A DNA stretch of 41,451 nucleotides. Source: Arthrobacter sp. efr-133-TYG-118 (lineage in GTDB: Bacteria > Actinomycetota > Actinomycetes > Actinomycetales > Micrococcaceae). Within the stretch, counting starts at the first letter, position 1. Each line of letters opens with the position of its first letter. The DNA lies in NCBI RefSeq assembly GCF_030209755.1, contig NZ_JARVRH010000029.1:1-41451 (forward strand), given 5' to 3'. Shown here one piece after another: positions 23,882 through 32,171 of this stretch. A model generated the notes under the pieces. The model made no database searches. It worked only from the letters and a program-made list of their open reading frames with translations, and was not told the origin of the DNA. The position numbers and the translations under genes were made by a program.

Positions 23882-25507
23882 ATGAGCAACACGATTAACA
23901 ACCTGCCGCTGGTCAGCGACGCCAGCCGACGCAACTTCCTCAAGCTGACCGGGGCGATTGGAGCCGCGGCCGCGTTCACGGCCACCCTGTCCGCATGTGG
24001 CGGCCCTGCCTCCACCACCACGGGCGCAGCAAACAACACTGCGACCGTCAACAAGGATCTCACCATCGAAGCAGGCATCTCCTATGCCCTGTCCACGGGT
24101 TTCGACCCGATGACCTCCTCCGGCGCCACGCCGCAGGCCGCCAACCTGCACATCTTCGAAGGCCTCGTGGAGCTCCACCCCGCCACCCGCGAGCCCTACA
24201 ACGCGCTTGCAGCGAGCGACCCCAAGAAGGTCAACGACACCACGTACCAAGTGACCATCCGCGACGGTGCCAAGTTCCACAACGGCGCCCCTGTCACCAC
24301 CGACGATGTTGTCTACTCCTTCACCCGCGTGATGGACCCGGCCAACAAGTCCTTGTTCTCCCAGTTCATCCCATTCATCAAGGACGTCAGGGCCCTCGAT
24401 GCCAAAACGGTCGAGTTCTCCCTGAAATACCCCTTCCCGGGCTTCGGACCGCGAATCTCCGTGGTGAAGGTAGTTCCGAAGGCGTTGGCCTCGGCCGATC
24501 AGAAGGGATTCGATGCCAAGCCGGTCGGCTCCGGCCCCTACAAGCTGATCTCGGCCGTCAAGGACGACAAGATCGTCTTCGAAGCATTCGCCGACTACAA
24601 CGGCCCCAAGCCGGCACTCGCCAAAGGCATGACCTGGCTGTTGCTCTCGGACGCGGCAGCCCGTGTCACGGCAGTCCAGTCGGGCCGCGTCCAGGCGATC
24701 GAAGACGTCCCGTACTTGGACATGGACGGGCTCAAGTCCAAGACCCGGGTTGAATCCGTGCAGTCCTTCGGCATGCTGTTCCTGATGTTCAACTGCGCCA
24801 AGGCCCCGTTCGACAACAAGCTGGTCCGCCAGGCACTCCACTACGGACTGGACAAGGACGCCATCATCAAGAAGGCCTTGTTCGGCAATGCCAAGGCCGC
24901 GTCGTCGTACTTCCAGGAGGGCCACCCGGACTACGTCAAGGCCAAGAACGTCTACGGCTACGATCCCCAGAAGGCGGCGGACCTCCTTAAGCAGGCCGGC
25001 GTGAGCAACCTCGAATTCGAGCTGCTCACCACCGACACTGCGTGGGTCAAGGACGTTGCCCCGCTGATGCTGGAATCCTGGAACAAGATCCCGGGAGTCA
25101 AGGTCACCGCAAAGAACCTGCAGTCCGGCGCCTTGTACTCAGACAGGGTTGGCAAGGCCGACTTCTCGGTAGTGGCGGCCCCGGGCGACCCCTCCGTCTT
25201 CGGCAACGACGCAGACCTGCTCTTGAGCTGGTTCTACTCCGGCGCCACGTGGATGACCAAGCGCGCGTACTGGACCACTCCGGAAAGCGCCACCCTCCAG
25301 GGTCTGATGGACAAGGGCTCGCAGGCCGCGGCGGCCGATGCGAAGAAGATCACCGGCCAAATCGTGGACCTCGTTTCCGATGAAGTCCCGCTGTACCCGC
25401 TCTTCCATCGCCAGCTCCCCAGTGCATGGGACGAAAAGAAGCTCTCAGGCTTCAAACCGCTGCCCACCACGGGACTGTCCTTCATCGGCGTCGGCCGCAC
25501 TTCGTAG
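23882..25507 (+). CDS. Substrate-binding lipoprotein of a Dpp/Opp-type ABC importer (sialic acid)
   Basis: A 541-residue SBP_bac_5 family protein. Its N-terminus carries a twin-arginine motif (SRRNFLK) and then a lipobox (LSAC), so it should be exported folded through Tat and anchored as a lipoprotein. The body shows the family landmarks ATPQAANLHIFEGLVELHP, ...YQVTIRDGAKFHNGAPVTTDDVVYSF (about 105-130), and RQALHYGLDKDAIIKKALFG (about 315). In place of peptides, the gene context with nanA, nanK and nanE points to N-acetylneuraminate, as for SatA of Haemophilus ducreyi and SiaE of corynebacteria. The ATG at 23882 has GGTGAG seven bases upstream and is preferred to 23867. A palindromic repeat lies between it and the permease gene. 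Confidence 0.88.
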   Translation: MSNTINNLPLVSDASRRNFLKLTGAIGAAAAFTATLSACGGPASTTTGAANNTATVNKDLTIEAGISYALSTGFDPMTSSGATPQAANLHIFEGLVELHPATREPYNALAASDPKKVNDTTYQVTIRDGAKFHNGAPVTTDDVVYSFTRVMDPANKSLFSQFIPFIKDVRALDAKTVEFSLKYPFPGFGPRISVVKVVPKALASADQKGFDAKPVGSGPYKLISAVKDDKIVFEAFADYNGPKPALAKGMTWLLLSDAAARVTAVQSGRVQAIEDVPYLDMDGLKSKTRVESVQSFGMLFLMFNCAKAPFDNKLVRQALHYGLDKDAIIKKALFGNAKAASSYFQEGHPDYVKAKNVYGYDPQKAADLLKQAGVSNLEFELLTTDTAWVKDVAPLMLESWNKIPGVKVTAKNLQSGALYSDRVGKADFSVVAAPGDPSVFGNDADLLLSWFYSGATWMTKRAYWTTPESATLQGLMDKGSQAAAADAKKITGQIVDLVSDEVPLYPLFHRQLPSAWDEKKLSGFKPLPTTGLSFIGVGRTS

Positions 25508-25520
25508 CGCGCACCACCCA

Positions 25521-25590
25521 ACCCCAACCAGCTCGCATTTGTTGTCGTTTAGACGGCTCAAAACGACACTTACTGCGAGCTAGTTGGGTC
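25521..25590. repeat. Dispersed palindromic repeat, copy B, between binding-protein and permease genes
   Basis: A near-complete palindrome of about 70 bases: CCAGCTCGCA and GTTGTCGTTT on the left, AAAACGACA and TGCGAGCTAGTTGG on the right. It shares sequence and layout with copy A after hmp. Placed inside an operon, it could stabilise the upstream mRNA or attenuate downstream genes. Confidence 0.8.
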
Positions 25591-25623
25591 CCCGCACCAA
25601 AGCAACCGGAGAACAAATTGGTC

Positions 25624-26574
25624 ATGATATTGCGTCTGCTTGGACGCAGGCTCGCGGCATTGCCCTTGATGATCCTGGGCATCACGCTGCTGGTCTTCCT
25701 CGTCCTTCAAGCAGCCCCGGGCGACCAGGCCAGCTCGGCCCTCGGCGAAGGCGCCAGCGAGGCCGCCAAACAGCAGTACCGCCAGGACAACGGCCTGAAC
25801 GATCCCCTGTTTGTCCAATACTTCCGCTTCCTGGGCAGGCTCCTGCAGCTCGATCTCGGAGTGACCACCCCGCCGTCCAAATCGGTGGCAAGCATGATCG
25901 CCTCGGCCTTCCCGCTGACCCTCCAGCTCACATTCCTGGGCGTGATCATCGCCGTCGTACTGTCCTTGGTTTTCGGCATCATCGGCGCCCTTTACCGCGA
26001 CAAGTGGCAGGACCAGCTGATCCGGATCTTCTCCATCGCGGCCATCGCCACCCCGTCCTTCTGGCTCGGCATCCTGCTCATCCAGTGGTTCGCGCTCGGT
26101 GACAACCCGCTGTTTCCCTCGGGCGGGATCGCGACGCCGGAGTCCGGCTTCGGCGGCTGGCTCAACTCGATGGCGCTGCCGGCCCTCGCTCTCGGAATTC
26201 CGGTCTCCGCTTCCCTTATCCGCGTGGTCCGCACGTCCATGGTGGAGGAACTGGACCGCGACTACGTCCGGACAGCCATCGGCAACGGGGTCCCCTACCC
26301 TGAGGTGGTTTCCCGGAACGTCCTGCGCAACGCGCTAGTGACTCCGGTGACCGTGCTGGGACTCAGGATCGGCTACCTCCTGGGCGGCGCCGTCGTGATT
26401 GAAATGATCTTCGCCCTTCCCGGCATGGGCCAGCTGATCCTCAACGGCATCACCAACCTGGACGTCAACCTGGTCCAGGGCGTGGTCCTTACCATCTCGG
26501 TCACGTTCGTTCTGGTGAACATCGTGGTGGACCTGCTGTACCTGCTCATCAACCCCCGAATCAGGACGGTATAG
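25624..26574 (+). CDS. ABC importer permease, DppB type (sialic acid cassette)
   Basis: A 316-residue inner-membrane permease. The N-terminal helix MILRLLGRRLAALPLMILGITLLVF ends in APGDQ, a signature of DppB/OppB proteins. Five further hydrophobic segments follow. The EAA loop is visible near residue 215-235: VVRTSMVEELDRDYVRTAIGNG, a docking site for the ATPase. The final helix ends in LINPRIR. ATG at 25624 is chosen; a TTG six bases upstream is better placed relative to GGAG and could be used instead. It precedes the fused permease-ATPase by two bases, so translation is coupled. Confidence 0.9.
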   Translation: MILRLLGRRLAALPLMILGITLLVFLVLQAAPGDQASSALGEGASEAAKQQYRQDNGLNDPLFVQYFRFLGRLLQLDLGVTTPPSKSVASMIASAFPLTLQLTFLGVIIAVVLSLVFGIIGALYRDKWQDQLIRIFSIAAIATPSFWLGILLIQWFALGDNPLFPSGGIATPESGFGGWLNSMALPALALGIPVSASLIRVVRTSMVEELDRDYVRTAIGNGVPYPEVVSRNVLRNALVTPVTVLGLRIGYLLGGAVVIEMIFALPGMGQLILNGITNLDVNLVQGVVLTISVTFVLVNIVVDLLYLLINPRIRTV

Positions 26575-26576
26575 CC

Positions 26577-28733
26577 ATGCGCAGCAAACTTGCTGAACGG
26601 CTCAGCGCCCCGGGCGTCCGCTTCAAGTCCCTCCCGTGGGGATCGCGTTTTGCCCTGTTGTTCCTCGTGGTCATCGCCCTGGCGGCGATCTTCGCGCCGG
26701 TCATCGCGCCGCACGATCCCCTGGAAACGTTCATTCCAGCACAAGCTCCGGACGCCGACCACTTCTTCGGCACCGACCGCCTCGGCCGCGACGTCTTCTC
26801 CCGGCTCCTTTATGGCTCACAGTCGTCGCTCATGATCGGCCTCGGCGCGGTGGCCCTCGCGATCGTCATCGGCGCGGTGCTTGGCTCGCTCGCCGCGACC
26901 TCCAGCAAGGCCGTCAACGAGATCATCATGCGGCTCATGGACATCCTCATGGCATTCCCGGGGATCGCCCTCGCAGCCGTGCTGTTAGCGGCGTTCGGCA
27001 ACTCGGTACCCACCATCATCGTCGCAATCGCCATCATCTACACCCCACAGCTCGCCCGCGTGGTCCGCGCCAACGTGCTCGCCCAATACGGCGAAGACTA
27101 CGTCCGCGCCGAACGGGTGATGGGTGCAAACCGCCCCTACATCCTGCTCAAGCACATTGTCCGCAACACCGCCGCCCCGGTGCTGGTTTTCGCCACGGTC
27201 ATGGTGGCCGACGCCATCATCCTCGAAGCCTCGCTGTCCTTCCTCGGCGCCGGTGTCCAGGATCCGGCGCCCTCGTGGGGCAACGTGATCTCCTACGGCC
27301 GCAACCTGGTCCTCTCCGGCGGCTGGTGGGCAACGACCTTCGCCGGCCTCACCATCCTGCTCACCGTGCTTGCGCTGAACATCCTCGCCGAGGGCCTCAC
27401 CGACGCCATGGTGAACCCGAAGCTGCGCAAGGCTCCCGTGGTGAAGGACGACGACGGTGCTGCCGCTGCTTTTGCGGGCGCGGCGGTGGCTGGTGCCGCC
27501 ATCGATACCGAGATCGCGACGTCGGTGGCCCAGCCATCCGTCGTGGAACAGCACGAGCTCGACGGCGTGCGGGCCGCCAACGGCGATCCGCTCTCCGAAG
27601 AGGACTACGCGGCGTCGGTCCTGAACGATACTCGTGTCCTGACCAATCCGAGGCTCGCCATAGCGAATCCGCACGCGCTCCTCGACAAGGAACTCGAGCT
27701 ATTGGCTTCCATCGAGGCGAAGCGCACGGACCGGCTCCCCCAGGTCCCCGCCGACGCCAGGAACGTCCTGGAGGTCAAGAACCTGTCCATCCGTTTCCCC
27801 GGCCGTTTCGGCGAAACCGCGATCGTGGACAATGTCTCGTTCACCGTCCGCGAAGGGGAAACCATGGGCCTGGTGGGCGAATCCGGTTGCGGCAAGTCCA
27901 TCACGTCCCTCGCGATCATGGGCCTCCTGCCAAAGACCGCCGAGATCACCGGTTCCATCACCTTCGATGGAAAGGAACTCCTGGATTCCAGCTCGAAGCA
28001 CAGCAACGCGAAGGCCTACCAAGGCCTGCGCGGCGAACAGATCGCCATGGTCTACCAGGATGCGTTGAGCTCGCTCAACCCGTCCATGAAGATCAAGGAG
28101 CAAATGACGCAGCTGACCAGGCGCGGCGGCCGCAAGTCCCCCGCCGAGTTGCTGGAAATGGTAAAGCTCGATCCCGTCCGCACGCTCGCCAGCTACCCGC
28201 ACGAGCTCTCCGGCGGCCAGCGCCAACGAGTATTGATCGCCATGGCGCTCTCCCGCTCGCCGAAGATCGTGGTGGCAGATGAACCCACCACCGCCCTCGA
28301 CGTCACCGTCCAGAAGCAAGTAGTGGAGCTGCTCAACGAACTTCGCGAACAGCTCGGCTTCGCCATGGTCTTCGTCAGCCACGACCTCGCCTTGGTTGCC
28401 TCCCTGGCGCACCGGATCACGGTCATGTACGCCGGCCAGGTGGTCGAATCCGCGCAGTCTTCGGAGCTCCTGCAGAACCCGCGGCACGAATACACGCGCG
28501 GTTTGCTGGGCGCAGTCCTTTCGATCGAGGCCGACGCCGTCCGCCTCCACCAGATCCCGGGCACGGTCCCGTCCCCGCGCGACTTCGCTCCCGGCGACCG
28601 CTTTGCGGCACGTTCGTTGAGGCCCGACGCCGACCCGAACCAGCAATTGGTCCTCGCAGTTGTTGAACCCGCCAGCGGCGGAGCCGACCGCGACCACTAC
28701 TGGGCCAGCCACCTGAAGGAGGACGCAAAGTGA
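26577..28733 (+). CDS. Fused ABC importer permease (DppC type) and ATPase (DppD type)
   Basis: A 718-residue fusion. Residues 1-285 are a DppC-type permease: FFGTDRLGRDVFSRLLYG, then five hydrophobic segments and an EAA loop (VLAQYGEDYVRAERVMGANR). A 110-residue Ala/Asp-rich linker follows (about 285-395). The ATPase (398-650) has Walker A GESGCGKS (about 433), signature LSGGQRQR (about 543), Walker B VVADEPTTALD, and a H-loop VSHD (about 600), then the oligopeptide-type C-terminal extension. In most importers of this class these are separate genes. There is no frame change or stop at the join, and codon use is uniform, so it reads as a true fusion. It overlaps the next gene by four bases (GTGA). 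Confidence 0.93.
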   Translation: MRSKLAERLSAPGVRFKSLPWGSRFALLFLVVIALAAIFAPVIAPHDPLETFIPAQAPDADHFFGTDRLGRDVFSRLLYGSQSSLMIGLGAVALAIVIGAVLGSLAATSSKAVNEIIMRLMDILMAFPGIALAAVLLAAFGNSVPTIIVAIAIIYTPQLARVVRANVLAQYGEDYVRAERVMGANRPYILLKHIVRNTAAPVLVFATVMVADAIILEASLSFLGAGVQDPAPSWGNVISYGRNLVLSGGWWATTFAGLTILLTVLALNILAEGLTDAMVNPKLRKAPVVKDDDGAAAAFAGAAVAGAAIDTEIATSVAQPSVVEQHELDGVRAANGDPLSEEDYAASVLNDTRVLTNPRLAIANPHALLDKELELLASIEAKRTDRLPQVPADARNVLEVKNLSIRFPGRFGETAIVDNVSFTVREGETMGLVGESGCGKSITSLAIMGLLPKTAEITGSITFDGKELLDSSSKHSNAKAYQGLRGEQIAMVYQDALSSLNPSMKIKEQMTQLTRRGGRKSPAELLEMVKLDPVRTLASYPHELSGGQRQRVLIAMALSRSPKIVVADEPTTALDVTVQKQVVELLNELREQLGFAMVFVSHDLALVASLAHRITVMYAGQVVESAQSSELLQNPRHEYTRGLLGAVLSIEADAVRLHQIPGTVPSPRDFAPGDRFAARSLRPDADPNQQLVLAVVEPASGGADRDHYWASHLKEDAK

Positions 28734-29548
28734 GTACTTCCCAACGGGACATCCCAGCCGGGCCGGTCATCGAGCTCAAAGACGTCAAGGTCCACCATCG
28801 GGCCCGCACGGGCAGCCTCTTCCGGCCCAACATCGTCAAGGCTGTCAACGGCGTCGACTTCAGCATCAGCCGAGGCGAAACTGTGGGCATCGTCGGCGAG
28901 TCCGGCTGCGGCAAGTCCACGCTCGCTTCAGTGCTCGTGGGACTCCAGGCGCCGACGTCGGGCCAGGTGCTCTTCCACGGAAAGCCGGCCATCAAACGCA
29001 ACGCACGGATGCGCAAAGAATTCGGGCGTGCCGTATCCGTGGTCTTCCAGGACCCGGCCACGGCACTCAACCCGCGCATGACCATCCAGGACATCCTCAG
29101 CGACCCCCTGCAGGTGCACGGCATCGGCAACGCCGCGTCCCGCTCGGCGAAGGTCAAGGAACTGCTGGCCCTCGTCGGCTTGCCGCAATCGGCTGCCGAG
29201 GTCACGCCGTCGCAGGTTTCCGGCGGCCAGCGCCAGCGCGTGGCGATCGCCCGTGCCCTCGCCCTGGACCCGGACATCATCGTGGCGGACGAGCCGACGT
29301 CGGCCCTCGACGTGTCCGTCCGTGCCCAAGTCCTGAACCTGCTGTCCGACCTGAAAACCCAGCTGAACCTCGGCATGGTGTTCATTTCGCACGACATCCA
29401 GACCGTCCGCTACGTCTCCGACCGCATTTGCGTCATGTACTTCGGACAGATCGTCGAGGAAGGCCCGGCCGCGCAGGTCTTCGACAACCCGAGCAACGAC
29501 TACACCAAGAAGCTGCTCGGCGCCGCGCCCAGCCTGCTCCACACCTAA
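28730..29548 (+). CDS. Second ATPase of the sialic acid ABC importer (DppF type)
   Basis: A 272-residue ATP-binding subunit with GESGCGKST (about 56), SGGQRQRVAIARAL (about 163), VADEPTSALD (about 185) and ISHD. It lacks the long C-terminal extension of the DppD class and resembles DppF. GTG start, overlapping the fusion gene's TGA. Together with the fused ATPase it would give the heterodimeric ATPase usual for this class, so the complex would be binding protein + DppB + (DppC-DppD) + DppF. nanA follows 36 bases later with its own ribosome binding site. Confidence 0.92.
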   Translation: MSTSQRDIPAGPVIELKDVKVHHRARTGSLFRPNIVKAVNGVDFSISRGETVGIVGESGCGKSTLASVLVGLQAPTSGQVLFHGKPAIKRNARMRKEFGRAVSVVFQDPATALNPRMTIQDILSDPLQVHGIGNAASRSAKVKELLALVGLPQSAAEVTPSQVSGGQRQRVAIARALALDPDIIVADEPTSALDVSVRAQVLNLLSDLKTQLNLGMVFISHDIQTVRYVSDRICVMYFGQIVEEGPAAQVFDNPSNDYTKKLLGAAPSLLHT

Positions 29549-29584
29549 GTTTTTCCCATTCAGATCCAAACAACGGAGATTTCT

Positions 29585-30502
29585 GTGTCTACTCAGTTCC
29601 AGGGCGTCATTCCCCCGGTCATCACCCCCCGCCACCCAGACGGCCGCGTTGACACCGCGTCCCTGAAGAACGTCACCAAGCACCTGCTCGACGGCGGCGT
29701 GTCCGGCCTCTTCGTGTTGGGCTCCTCAGGCGAGGTCCCCTACATGACCAACGAAGAGCGCGAACTCGTCGTCTCGACGATCGCCGACGCGAACGCCGGT
29801 GCGGTGCCCCTGATTGTGGGCGCCAACGAACAAACCACCAACCGCGTCATCGAAGAAGCACGCAAGGTTGTTGGCCTTGGCGCCGACGCAATCGTGGTCA
29901 CCTCCATGTACTACGCCATCGGCAACGCCCAGGAGACCGAAACCCACTTCCGAAGCATCCACGCTGCCGTAGACAAGCCGATCTTCGCCTACGACGTCCC
30001 CGTCCGCACCCACTTCAAGCTGCCAACCGACCTCCTGGTGCGTCTCGGCCGCGACGGCGTCATCGCCGGCGTCAAGGACTCCTCCGGCGACGACGTCTCC
30101 TTCCGCCAACTCGTCCTCGCAGCCAAGGACATCCCCAACTTCGACATCTTCACGGGCCACGAAATAGTCGTGGACGGCGCCCTCCTCGCCGGCGCCCAAG
30201 GCGTAGTCCCCGGCCTCGGCAACGTCGACCCCGCCGGTTACCGCCGCCTGTTCGACGCCACCCAAGCCGGAGACTGGACCGCCGCCGCCGCCGAACAGGA
30301 CCGCCTGGCCGACCTCTTCGACATCGTCTACACCCCCAACGGCCGCGTCTCCGGCGGCGCAGCAGGACTAGGCGCCTTCAAGACGGCCCTCCACATCATG
30401 GGCATCATCGAATCCAACACCATGAGCGCCCCCATGCTCTCCCTGAACGCCGAAGAAACCTCCGCAATCCGGACGATCCTCGAACGCAACGGCCTGGTCT
30501 AG
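29585..30502 (+). CDS. nanA: N-acetylneuraminate lyase
   Basis: A 305-residue cytoplasmic aldolase of the DHDPS/NAL family, splitting N-acetylneuraminate into pyruvate and N-acetylmannosamine. The GSSGE loop (46-50) binds the pyruvate carboxylate. Tyr136 and Lys164 (in GVKDSSGD) are at the positions of the E. coli catalytic Tyr137 and Lys165, the latter forming the Schiff base. The NAL assignment over DHDPS or other lyases rests largely on the linked nanK and nanE genes. GTG start with GGAGA before it. Directly after the stop begins the 647-base gene-free stretch with the large inverted element. Confidence 0.88.
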   Translation: MSTQFQGVIPPVITPRHPDGRVDTASLKNVTKHLLDGGVSGLFVLGSSGEVPYMTNEERELVVSTIADANAGAVPLIVGANEQTTNRVIEEARKVVGLGADAIVVTSMYYAIGNAQETETHFRSIHAAVDKPIFAYDVPVRTHFKLPTDLLVRLGRDGVIAGVKDSSGDDVSFRQLVLAAKDIPNFDIFTGHEIVVDGALLAGAQGVVPGLGNVDPAGYRRLFDATQAGDWTAAAAEQDRLADLFDIVYTPNGRVSGGAAGLGAFKTALHIMGIIESNTMSAPMLSLNAEETSAIRTILERNGLV

Positions 30503-30690
30503 GGAGGCGGCGCCGGCTCGCCTGAGCGGGTTTCCGTCACTTGGGCTGCCGGGCTTCACTTTTGTGGGTTGCCGGACGTCGCCTCAGCCTGTTGCCGTGG
30601 TCGGGTCGTGCCGCAGGACCAGTTTTGCCGTCCCTTAGCGTTCAGCCCCTCCCCAAGCCTCGCAAGCTCGGCTCGGGCCCCTGAGGCTTC

Positions 30691-30999
30691 TCTTCCTCCC
30701 GACGCCGCATTACCGTCGCTGAGCGACGTCCATGCAGCTCTGGTCGGCGATGCGGGACTACACAAAACCGTCCCTCCGCCACTAGGGCGATCGCGGAACC
30801 TTTGCGGCCGGGCCGGGATCGGCACGGGGCCGCCGGAGGCGGCAGTGAGCGGCCCGTCCCGATCGGCGAGTCGACAGCACGCTGCGTCAGGTGAGTCGAC
30901 CGCCTGAGGCGCCGGGCCGGGGTCTTGCGTAGGCGCGCATCGCCGACCAGAGTCGTCTGAAGGTCGCCCAGCGACCGGAAGGCGACGTCGGGAGGTGTC
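30691..30999. repeat. Large imperfect palindromic element inside the nan operon (80-nt arms)
   Basis: The left arm 30691-30770 and right arm 30920-30999 pair at about 60 of 80 positions. A core of 17 bases is perfect: CTCTGGTCGGCGATGCG at 30738-30754 and its complement at 30937-30953. Outer parts include CCTCCCGACG and CGTCGGGAGG. The centre (149 bases) is GC-rich with several small stems. The whole gap 30503-31149 has no convincing gene: the open frames on either strand have atypical, low-complexity residues. It separates nanA from nanK. Confidence 0.75.
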
Positions 31000-31149
31000 T
31001 AAGCGCCGGCAAGGCCGCGGTTTGGCGCCGCCGCAACCACACCTAACCTGAGCACGGACAAAACGCACGGTCCGCGCTGACGCAACCGCAGCAAACGCGT
31101 GACCCAGCAACAATGAACCCAGCAATCGGACGATCCGGAGGACAAAAAC

Positions 31150-32109
31150 ATGATGTACGTGGTCGGGGTTGATCTTGGGGGGACGAAGACTGCCGCTGGG
31201 GTTGTGGGGGCCGATGGGGAGGTGTTGTTTTCGGAGCAGATTCCTACGCTGAATCGGGGTGGCGGCGACGCTATTTTGAGGGCTACTGCGGCACTCGTGG
31301 GGCGGCTCATGCGCCGGGCGGCAGGGGAGGGAATCGACGTCGGGCGTGTCGGCGTGGGTTCGGCCGGGGTCATCGATGCCGTGAATGGTGAAGTGGTTTC
31401 GGCGACTGATGCGATCCTGGGGTGGGCCGGGACCAGGTTGACCGCAGGTTTGGCGCAACTCCTTGGCTTGCCCCGGGGGTCGGTCAGCGCGGTCAACGAC
31501 GTGCATGCGCATGCGCTTGGTGAGGCGTGGCGTGGGGCGGCCGCAGGGTCTTCGAGTTCGTTGATGGTGGCTTTCGGGACGGGTGTGGGCGGCAGTTTTG
31601 TGCTGGACGGCTCTCCTGTTTTGGGGCACCACTATGTGGGTGGGCATGTGGGGCACTTTGCTTCGCCGTACGCCTATCACGAGGGCACGGCCCTCCCGTG
31701 CGTGTGCGGGGGTTCGGGCCACGTTGAGGCGATTGCTTCCGGTCCGGCTATCCATGAATCCTTCGTCCGTTTCGGGGGCTCCCCCGAGGTACCGGACACC
31801 CGTGCTGTATTTGCCTTGGCGCAGGCCGCTACCGCTTCCGGCTCCGCCGACAGTGCTGCCGCCATCAAAGCCATCGGCGCGGGCGCGGGTGCCGCCGGGC
31901 AGGCGATCGGCGGGCTCGTCAACATCCTCGACCCGGAGACGGTAGTGGTTTCCGGGGGCTTGGCGGATGCAGGAGGTTTCTGGTGGAAACCCATGGAACG
32001 GGCCCTGCGCAAAGAGCTCATGGCCCCGCTTGCTGACACTCCCGTGCTTCGCGCGGCGCTAGGCAATACCGCGGCGATTGTGGGCGCGGCCAAACTCGTC
32101 CTGAACTGA
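31150..32109 (+). CDS. nanK: ROK-family N-acetylmannosamine kinase
   Basis: A 319-residue cytoplasmic sugar kinase that phosphorylates ManNAc at O-6. VGVDLGGTKTAAGVV at the N-terminus is the ATP-binding loop. AVNDVHAHALGE (about 115) provides the catalytic Asp, and FGTGVGGSFVLDG follows. The ROK zinc motif reads CVCGGSGHVE (near 188), where the usual third Cys is His. ManNAc specificity is inferred from linkage. The GGAGG box lies ten bases before the ATG. Codons are noticeably different from nanA: many GGG, GTT and ACT in the first half, against strict C-ending codons in nanA and the transporter, so this gene may have a separate origin. Confidence 0.88.
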   Translation: MMYVVGVDLGGTKTAAGVVGADGEVLFSEQIPTLNRGGGDAILRATAALVGRLMRRAAGEGIDVGRVGVGSAGVIDAVNGEVVSATDAILGWAGTRLTAGLAQLLGLPRGSVSAVNDVHAHALGEAWRGAAAGSSSSLMVAFGTGVGGSFVLDGSPVLGHHYVGGHVGHFASPYAYHEGTALPCVCGGSGHVEAIASGPAIHESFVRFGGSPEVPDTRAVFALAQAATASGSADSAAAIKAIGAGAGAAGQAIGGLVNILDPETVVVSGGLADAGGFWWKPMERALRKELMAPLADTPVLRAALGNTAAIVGAAKLVLN

Positions 32110-32113
32110 CACT

Positions 32114-32153
32114 CGAACACCCAAATACCCGAACACCCGAACACCCGAACACC
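32114..32153. repeat. Five tandem 8-bp units upstream of nanE
   Basis: Units CGAACACC, CAAATACC, CGAACACC, CGAACACC, CGAACACC fill most of the 62 bases between nanK and nanE, just before the AAGGAG ribosome binding site. The unit length is not a multiple of three and lies outside coding sequence. Confidence 0.92.
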
Positions 32154-32171
32154 TTCGCAAGGAGACACCAC

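Noticed and set aside
30556..31755. A 399-codon open frame on the minus strand across the nanA-nanK gap and antisense to nanK.
   Set aside because: It is antisense to a clear kinase gene, has low-complexity Arg/Pro/Ala composition, and no recognised domain; it is better explained by high GC.
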